Origin: Kiritimatiellia bacterium
GTDB taxonomy: Bacteria; Verrucomicrobiota; Kiritimatiellia; PWTM01
NCBI GenBank assembly: GCA_026417735.1
Contig: JAOACR010000019.1
Location: forward strand, 1 to 64,000
Reading direction: 5' to 3'
DNA length: 64,000 nt
Shown here: positions 52,646 through 64,000 of the stretch, in pieces
Position numbering within the stretch: position 1 is the first letter of the stretch
Layout: each line of letters opens with the position of its first letter
The notes under the pieces: generated by a model
Databases searched by the model: none
Told to the model about the DNA's origin: nothing
The model's input: only the letters and a program-made list of their open reading frames with translations
Made by a program: the position numbers and the translations under genes

Positions 52646-53628
52646 ACCGCCCCTTCGTGACTCGCCGGCGTCGCGCGGGCACGTCGCCGTGCCAGCGCGC
52701 GGTCGAACACTCGTGACCAGACGATATATCGCGCACAATTCAGCGGTCCTGCGTGTGCGGCCGTCGTCAGCAGGCGTGCCCACGGTACCCTCTGGCGGTG
52801 CGCCAGCGCCAGCAGACACCGATAGGCGGCCCGGGAGAGCGGAGCCACGCGGTCGAGCCAAGCCGCGGAAACCCCCGAGGTGGGCGCCAACTCTCGGAGA
52901 CGGGACTGAACCCGAAGGAACTGCCGCTCCACGTCGTCCGCGTCGCGGGTGCGCACGGACGACTGGGAGGCCGGATGAATGCGGAAATCAGCAAGCGGGG
53001 CGTCGAGGTATACCATCGGTGCCGCGGCCGCGAGCCGGATCCAGAGATCCCAGTCGGCGAGATACCACAAGGTGTCATCCATCGGCCCGACCTGTTCGAG
53101 CAGCGTGCGGCGCGCACAGACTCCGGGCAGCGGAATCGGGTTCTGCATCGCAAGTCGGCGCAGCGAGCCCGGCGCGGAGAGCGGGCGGTCCGCCGGGAAC
53201 GGGCAGCGCCAGCGGCCCAGTGGGCGGCCGGCATCATCCACGAAGCGCGCCGCATGCACGATCCAGCCGGCCGCCGAATGGCGAGCGGCCGCCTGCCGCA
53301 GCGCCGAAAGGCGCCCAGGCGCCCACGCGTCATCCTGGTGCAGGAAGCTCACCCACTCTCCCCGCGCCAGTTCGAGGCCGCGCTGGGTCGCGGCGACCCA
53401 GTTGCCCGAGCGGGGCCCGCTCACCACGCGCAGCGGCAGCCGGCGCGACCACTCGTCGAGCAGCCGGGGCGAGTCGTCCGTCGAACCGTCCTCCACCGCG
53501 ATGATCTCCATCGGCTCCCCGGCCGCGGGGGCAAGCGAGTGGAGTGCGGCGGACAGATGGCGCGCCCCGTTGAATACCGGCATGACGACCGAGATCCACG
53601 GCGACGCGGATGGTGCAACTCCCTTCAC
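52642..53628 (-). CDS. Glycosyltransferase family 2
   Basis: 328-residue GT-A enzyme. Motifs: WISVVMPVFNGARHLSAALHSL, EIIAVEDGSTDDSPRLLDEW and the DXD-type FLHQDDAW. Central acceptor region DTLWYLADWDLWIRLAAAAPMVYLDAPLADFR is typical of this branch. Start is a GTG overlapping the upstream stop (GTGA); the tempting longer frame upstream lies inside the neighbouring GT gene. Coupled on both sides, so it works with the flanking glycosyltransferases on one glycan. Confidence 0.87.
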   Translation of the reverse strand: MKGVAPSASPWISVVMPVFNGARHLSAALHSLAPAAGEPMEIIAVEDGSTDDSPRLLDEWSRRLPLRVVSGPRSGNWVAATQRGLELARGEWVSFLHQDDAWAPGRLSALRQAAARHSAAGWIVHAARFVDDAGRPLGRWRCPFPADRPLSAPGSLRRLAMQNPIPLPGVCARRTLLEQVGPMDDTLWYLADWDLWIRLAAAAPMVYLDAPLADFRIHPASQSSVRTRDADDVERQFLRVQSRLRELAPTSGVSAAWLDRVAPLSRAAYRCLLALAHRQRVPWARLLTTAAHAGPLNCARYIVWSRVFDRALARRRARATPASHEGAV

Positions 53629-54797
53629 CGCCGCCGGCGCATGCCCAGAATGCTGACGAACGCGCCGCTGAAAAGCGTCTGCGTACCCAGCGCAATCAGC
53701 GTCGCGCCGGGGATCACGACGCGCATCGTTGCGGAGTAGTCGAGTTGGCCGAAACCGACCCGCAGCCAGCCGCGGACGGCGAGCGCAATCAACACTACGC
53801 CGATCAATCCGGCCGCGGCGCCGATGGCGAGACCTCGTTCGAGGTTGATGCGCCGCAGCCAACGCTCCAGCATCGGGTCGGGTGGGAGGAACCCCTCCTG
53901 AATGCCAAATAACCGCGTCATCATCGAGAACAGCACGGACTGGTAGCCGAGCATGACCAGCAACGATCCGATCAGCAACGAGTGCGCGTCCGGGCGAATG
54001 CGACCGACCTGGACTCGCCCGTAGACGAGCGCAGCGAGGGCCGTTCCAGTCAGCATCAGTGCGAGCCCTGGACAGAGGAACAACCGCCGCGGCGAGGACA
54101 CCAGAAACAGTCGCAACGTCCGCCATCCGTCGCGGAAGGTTTTCAGGTGCGGCCGCCGCACGCGGCGGCCGTCGGGGTACAACGTGATCGGAAGCTCGCA
54201 CAGGCGAGCACGGGCCATCGCCGCCTTGATCACCATCTCGGTTGCGAACTCCATGCCGATGCACCGCAGCTCGAGGCGGTCGTACAGAGCCCGCGTGAAC
54301 GCGCGCATGCCGCAGTAGACGTCGTGAATCGGTACTTGGAACCATCGCCGCGCCAGCGCAGAGATCGCCGGATTGCCCAGATGGCGGTGCAGCCACGGCA
54401 TCGCGCCGCGCTCAATGCGACCGCCACCGGCGGGCAGCCGACAGCCCTGGACCAGCTCCCAACCCTCCCGCAGTCGGGCAAGAAAACGGGGAATCTCGGT
54501 GAGGTCGTAGCTCTGATCGGCGTCGGCCATCAGAATGAACGGCGCGCGCGATTGCTCGATGCCGGCCATCAGCGCCGCGCCATAGCCGCGTTCGGCCACG
54601 CGAACGACTCGCGCACCTGCCGCCAGCGCCAGCTCCGCGGAGCCGTCCTCGCTGCCGTTGTCGGCGACGATCACCTCGCCGGCAATGTGGTGACGGTCGA
54701 GCGTTTCCCGGGCGGTGCGGACGACCGCGCCCACGGTCTCCGACTCGTTGAGGCAGGGGATGACAATGCTGATTTCGGGCGTCGGTGCGGCCGTCAC
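53625..54797 (-). CDS. GT2 glycosyltransferase with membrane tail (polyprenyl-phosphate type)
   Basis: 390-residue enzyme. The catalytic part (1-240) matches dolichyl/undecaprenyl-phosphate glycosyltransferases: ISIVIPCLNESETVGAVVRTA, VIVADNGSEDGSAELALAAGA, LMADADQSYDL and VYCGMRAFTRALYDRLELRC. Residues after about 255 form four hydrophobic segments, so the protein is membrane-bound and likely makes a lipid-linked sugar donor. The GTG start lies 7 nt after a TATCAT -10, so the transcript is nearly leaderless. First gene of the three-gene cassette. Confidence 0.9.
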   Translation of the reverse strand: MTAAPTPEISIVIPCLNESETVGAVVRTARETLDRHHIAGEVIVADNGSEDGSAELALAAGARVVRVAERGYGAALMAGIEQSRAPFILMADADQSYDLTEIPRFLARLREGWELVQGCRLPAGGGRIERGAMPWLHRHLGNPAISALARRWFQVPIHDVYCGMRAFTRALYDRLELRCIGMEFATEMVIKAAMARARLCELPITLYPDGRRVRRPHLKTFRDGWRTLRLFLVSSPRRLFLCPGLALMLTGTALAALVYGRVQVGRIRPDAHSLLIGSLLVMLGYQSVLFSMMTRLFGIQEGFLPPDPMLERWLRRINLERGLAIGAAAGLIGVVLIALAVRGWLRVGFGQLDYSATMRVVIPGATLIALGTQTLFSGAFVSILGMRRRR

Positions 54798-54804
54798 ATC
54801 CGCG

Positions 54805-54834
54805 ATGATAGGGAGGCTTCCGCGCCTGCGCCAA
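54805..54834 (-). promoter_or_regulatory. Promoter of the glycosyltransferase cassette
   Basis: On the minus strand TTGGCG (54834-54829) and TATCAT (54810-54805) are spaced by 18 nt. Predicted start 54798, one base before the GTG. Confidence 0.5.
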
Positions 54835-55139
54835 GCTGAACCGTCTCGGCGAAGTGGATTGAAGCCTTGTTATGGGCCCACAAGGTGGGCGGATCGGCAA
54901 GCATCTGTGCCCTCGTGGGCAGCCCGCGCGCATGTGTGTGTCGAGCCACCGAGAGTGGGGATGCCGATCTGCTCCGATCGAACAGGCCAACGGCGTATGC
55001 TCGACGATGGGCATTGGCCGAGCCGGATTTTCCCGAAGACCGGATTTCGCTCGAACAAGTTTTGCCGAATCCCCTCGCGTCGGGTTGCCGAGGTTCGCGC
55101 GCAAGCAGCGGAGCAACCCCGCAATGATTCGTTACTGGC

Positions 55140-55159
55140 GCCTCCGCCCTTGAGGAGGC
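55140..55159 (-). terminator. Weak hairpin after ligA
   Basis: A 6-bp inverted repeat GCCTCC / GGAGGC with an 8-nt loop begins 23 nt after the ligA stop. No T-tract, so at best a weak terminator. Confidence 0.3.
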
Positions 55160-55181
55160 AATGGCCGGGCATGTCAACGAC

Positions 55182-57518
<2,337 letters not shown>

Positions 57519-58985
57519 TCACACGCGCGGCAGATCGCCCTCGCCCTTCGTCGGCAGGCGGGTGTCGCCGCTCAGGTGGGCATCCACCGCGCGGGCACAC
57601 TCGCGGCCCTCCGCGATCGCCCACACGATGAGCGACTGGCCGCGCCGACCGTCCCCGGCCGCGAAGATGCCGGGAACACTGGTCGCGTACTGTTCGTCGG
57701 TGCGAATGCAGCCACGGCGGTCCAGTTCGAGCCCGAGCTGGGCGACGATGCCATCCGTCTCCGGTCCGAGGAAGCCCATTGCGAGAATCACCAGGTCGGC
57801 GGGCCACTCCCGTTCCGAGCCGGGCACTGGCTCGAGCGCCGGGGGACCGGCCGTGGCCGGCGAGGCGGCAAACCGCACGTCCACGGTGCGCACCGCGCGA
57901 ACGCGACCGCGGTCGCCGAGAAACTCGATCGCGGAGATCGCGAAGTGGCGTTCGCCGCCCTCCTCGTGGGAGGTGCTGGTGCGTAGCCGCATCGGATAGA
58001 ACGGCCAGGGTTGGTGGGGCGGCCGGCCGACGGGCGGGCGCGGCAGCAGTTCGAAGTTCACCACCGACACCGCTCCCTGCCGGAGCGCGGTGCCGATGCA
58101 GTCGCTGCCGGTGTCACCGCCGCCGATCACGATCACGCGGCGGCCGCGCGCGGTAATGGGATCGGAGAGCGCGTCGCCGGCGACCAGCCGGTTTTGCTGC
58201 GGCAGGTAGTCCATCGCGAAGTAGATCCCCTCGAGCTCGCGCCCCGGGATTGCAAGGTCGCGCGGCCGGGTGGCGCCGATCGCGAGCACGATCGCGTCGA
58301 AGCTGCGTCGCAGCTCCTCCGCGTGCAAGTCCCGGCCGACGTGCACACCGGGCCGGAAACGGATGCCCTCCGCCTCGAGCAGTGCCAGCCTCCGATCGAG
58401 GATGTGTTTCTCCAGCTTGAAATCGGGGATGCCGTAGCGCAGCAGTCCGCCGATGCGGTCGGCGCGCTCGAACACGGTCACCTCGTGGCCGGCGCGATTG
58501 AGCTGCTGCGCGCAGGCGAGCCCCGCCGGTCCCGAGCCGACAATCGCGACACGGCAGCCGGTGCGGCGCACCGGCGGTTCCGGCCGCACCCATCCTTCTG
58601 CGAACGCGCGTTCGGCGATATCGTGTTCGATCTGCTCGATGGTGACGGGCGGCTCGTTGATGCCGAGCACGCACGCTTCCTCGCAGGGCGCCGGACAGAG
58701 CCGGCCGGTGAACTCCGGGAAGTTGTTGGTCGCGTGGAGCCGGCGGGCCGCTTCCCGCCATTCGCCACGCCAGACCAGATCGTTCCACTCGGGAATCAGA
58801 TTGCCGAGGGGGCAGCCGGTGTGGCAGAACGGCACGCCACAATCCATGCAGCGCGCGGCCTGGCGGCGGGACTGCGCTTCGGTCCATGGCACCGGGATCT
58901 CGCGGAAGTCCCGGATCCGCTCCGCGGCTGGGCGCTTGTGGGGCAGCTCCCGCGGATACTCCATGAAGCCGGTGGGTTTGCCCAT
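57519..58985 (-). CDS. gltD: Glutamate synthase, small (beta) subunit
   Basis: 488-residue FAD/NADPH subunit that feeds electrons to GltB for making glutamate from 2-oxoglutarate and glutamine. The N-terminal cysteines ([17 protein letters not shown] and [12 protein letters not shown]) bind 4Fe-4S clusters; FAD site [14 protein letters not shown] and NADPH site [12 protein letters not shown] follow. I chose the ATG with a good SD (GGAGG, 6-nt spacing). It lies 13 nt after gltB. Note the C-terminal [25 protein letters not shown] typical of this family. Confidence 0.95.
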   Translation of the reverse strand: MGKPTGFMEYPRELPHKRPAAERIRDFREIPVPWTEAQSRRQAARCMDCGVPFCHTGCPLGNLIPEWNDLVWRGEWREAARRLHATNNFPEFTGRLCPAPCEEACVLGINEPPVTIEQIEHDIAERAFAEGWVRPEPPVRRTGCRVAIVGSGPAGLACAQQLNRAGHEVTVFERADRIGGLLRYGIPDFKLEKHILDRRLALLEAEGIRFRPGVHVGRDLHAEELRRSFDAIVLAIGATRPRDLAIPGRELEGIYFAMDYLPQQNRLVAGDALSDPITARGRRVIVIGGGDTGSDCIGTALRQGAVSVVNFELLPRPPVGRPPHQPWPFYPMRLRTSTSHEEGGERHFAISAIEFLGDRGRVRAVRTVDVRFAASPATAGPPALEPVPGSEREWPADLVILAMGFLGPETDGIVAQLGLELDRRGCIRTDEQYATSVPGIFAAGDGRRGQSLIVWAIAEGRECARAVDAHLSGDTRLPTKGEGDLPRV

Positions 58986-58998
58986 GGACAGCCTCCGA

Positions 58999-63569
<4,571 letters not shown>

Positions 63570-63573
<4 letters not shown>

Positions 63574-64000
63574 CGCGTCACCTCCGGCGCAGCCGCAGCG
63601 CAGACTTCGAACGCATGTTTCGGCGTGGGCGAGGGGACCCGTTCGGGATACCGGCCGGTGAAACACCCCACACAGTACCGGCTCGGCGTGGCCAATTCTG
63701 CGCGCAGACCGCCCAGGCTCAGGTAGCCCAGACTGTCGGCGCCGATCATCCGGGCGATCTCCTGTGGCTCGCGCGTGGCGGCGGCCAGCTCCGCGCGTGT
63801 CGGGAAGTCAATCCCGAAGTGACACGGCCAGCGGACCGGCGGCGAGGCGATGCGCACGTGCACCTCGAGTGCACCCGCCTCGCGCAGTGCGCGCACGCGT
63901 CGGCGCACCGTGGTGCCGCGCACCAACGAGTCGTCCACCACCACCACGCGCCGTCCGCGGACCACGTCCTCGACGATCGCCAGCTTGAGGTCCACCGCAT
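63570..64000 (-). CDS. purF: Amidophosphoribosyltransferase (C-terminal part)
   Basis: The 3' part of purF; the rest lies beyond the right edge. The visible 143 codons carry the phosphoribosyl-pyrophosphate site [18 protein letters not shown], then [18 protein letters not shown], the DSLGYLSL motif and the tail [11 protein letters not shown]. The enzyme commits PRPP to purine synthesis using glutamine. The stop overlaps gltB (ATGA), so purF, gltB and gltD probably form one operon. The 5' end cannot be judged. Confidence 0.93.

Larger units (their letters stand above)
54798..55181. other. 384-nt region without recognisable gene
   Basis: Lies between ligA and the glycosyltransferase cassette, with the GT promoter at its left end. 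It holds a small hairpin (GCCCAC-aag-GTGGGC at 54876-54890) and a possible ligA terminator. Six-frame reading gave no recognisable protein. Composition is slightly less GC-rich than the genes. Confidence 0.5.

Noticed and set aside
54876-54890. Small hairpin GCCCAC-aag-GTGGGC as terminator
   Set aside because: Six pairs only, no T-tract on either strand, and not at a gene end.

Overview
The window is GC-rich, densely packed bacterial chromosome with no mobile element, CRISPR array or phage gene that I can recognise. Several traits suggest a PVC-superphylum bacterium, most likely Verrucomicrobiota or Kiritimatiellota: repeated Tat-signal Gfo/Idh/MocA and enolase-superfamily enzymes, a GH106-like rhamnosidase, a FucP-type sugar permease, a DUF4175 / PA14 / MoxR cluster, a PmoA-like (DUF6807) protein and a homodimeric AceE. 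This placement is inference from gene content only. Genes are commonly joined by 4-nt ATGA or GTGA overlaps, and several promoters place transcription start almost on the start codon, which suggests leaderless mRNAs.

Layout. 1-180: a near-consensus leftward promoter, a boxA-like element and a hairpin, which look like the leader of an rRNA operon lying beyond the left edge. 379-3155: two Tat-exported enzymes (Gfo/Idh/MocA oxidoreductase and enolase-superfamily dehydratase/racemase). 3330-7213: Fe-S assembly operon sufT-like/sufC/sufB/sufD. 7223-8776 (minus): HU/IHF-type protein then hisS. 9294-10874: a secreted protein of unknown function. 11102-13944 (minus): a DegP-like protease with four PDZ domains plus a catalytically dead protease-like partner. 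14052-18333 (minus): VUT transporter, rpoZ, smpB and a GH106-like glycosidase. 18482-20905: a LysM-YkuD L,D-transpeptidase converging on a sodium:solute symporter.

21062-25110: leuA-aroE-pilD-aroK, preceded by a Leu/Val-rich leader peptide and mutually exclusive antiterminator/terminator helices, a good candidate for translation-coupled attenuation. 25210-31135: a second Gfo/Idh/MocA enzyme, a BtuF-like binding protein coupled to a Tat lipoprotein with an L-fucose-isomerase-like core, an AmmeMemoRadiSam radical SAM enzyme coupled to a 56-residue Tat-signal peptide, and a putative outer-membrane barrel coupled to nadA. 32283-32359: tRNA-Ala(CGC). 32382-35501 (minus): fucP and a secreted protein of unknown function. 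35688-39974: pyruvate dehydrogenase E1 and E2.

40039-41687: a heptad-repeat coiled-coil protein and a GT4 glycosyltransferase. 41794-51307: a six-gene operon (CBM-like secreted protein, DUF4175 membrane/coiled-coil protein, PA14 protein, small secreted protein, FHA-MoxR fusion ATPase, PmoA-like protein), which is the least-described system here. 51743-54797 (minus): three coupled GT2 glycosyltransferases, flanked on both sides by about 400 nt without recognisable genes. 55182-64000 (minus): ligA, gltD, gltB and the 3' part of purF; purF and gltB overlap, so glutamine-using purine synthesis and glutamate synthase share a transcript.

The housekeeping genes (suf, hisS, rpoZ, smpB, leuA, aro, nadA, ace, ligA, glt, purF) are interleaved with genes for deoxysugar or polysaccharide use (GH106, fucP, isomerase-like lipoprotein, Gfo/Idh enzymes, CBM-like proteins). 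This suggests a heterotroph degrading rhamnose- or fucose-containing glycans.
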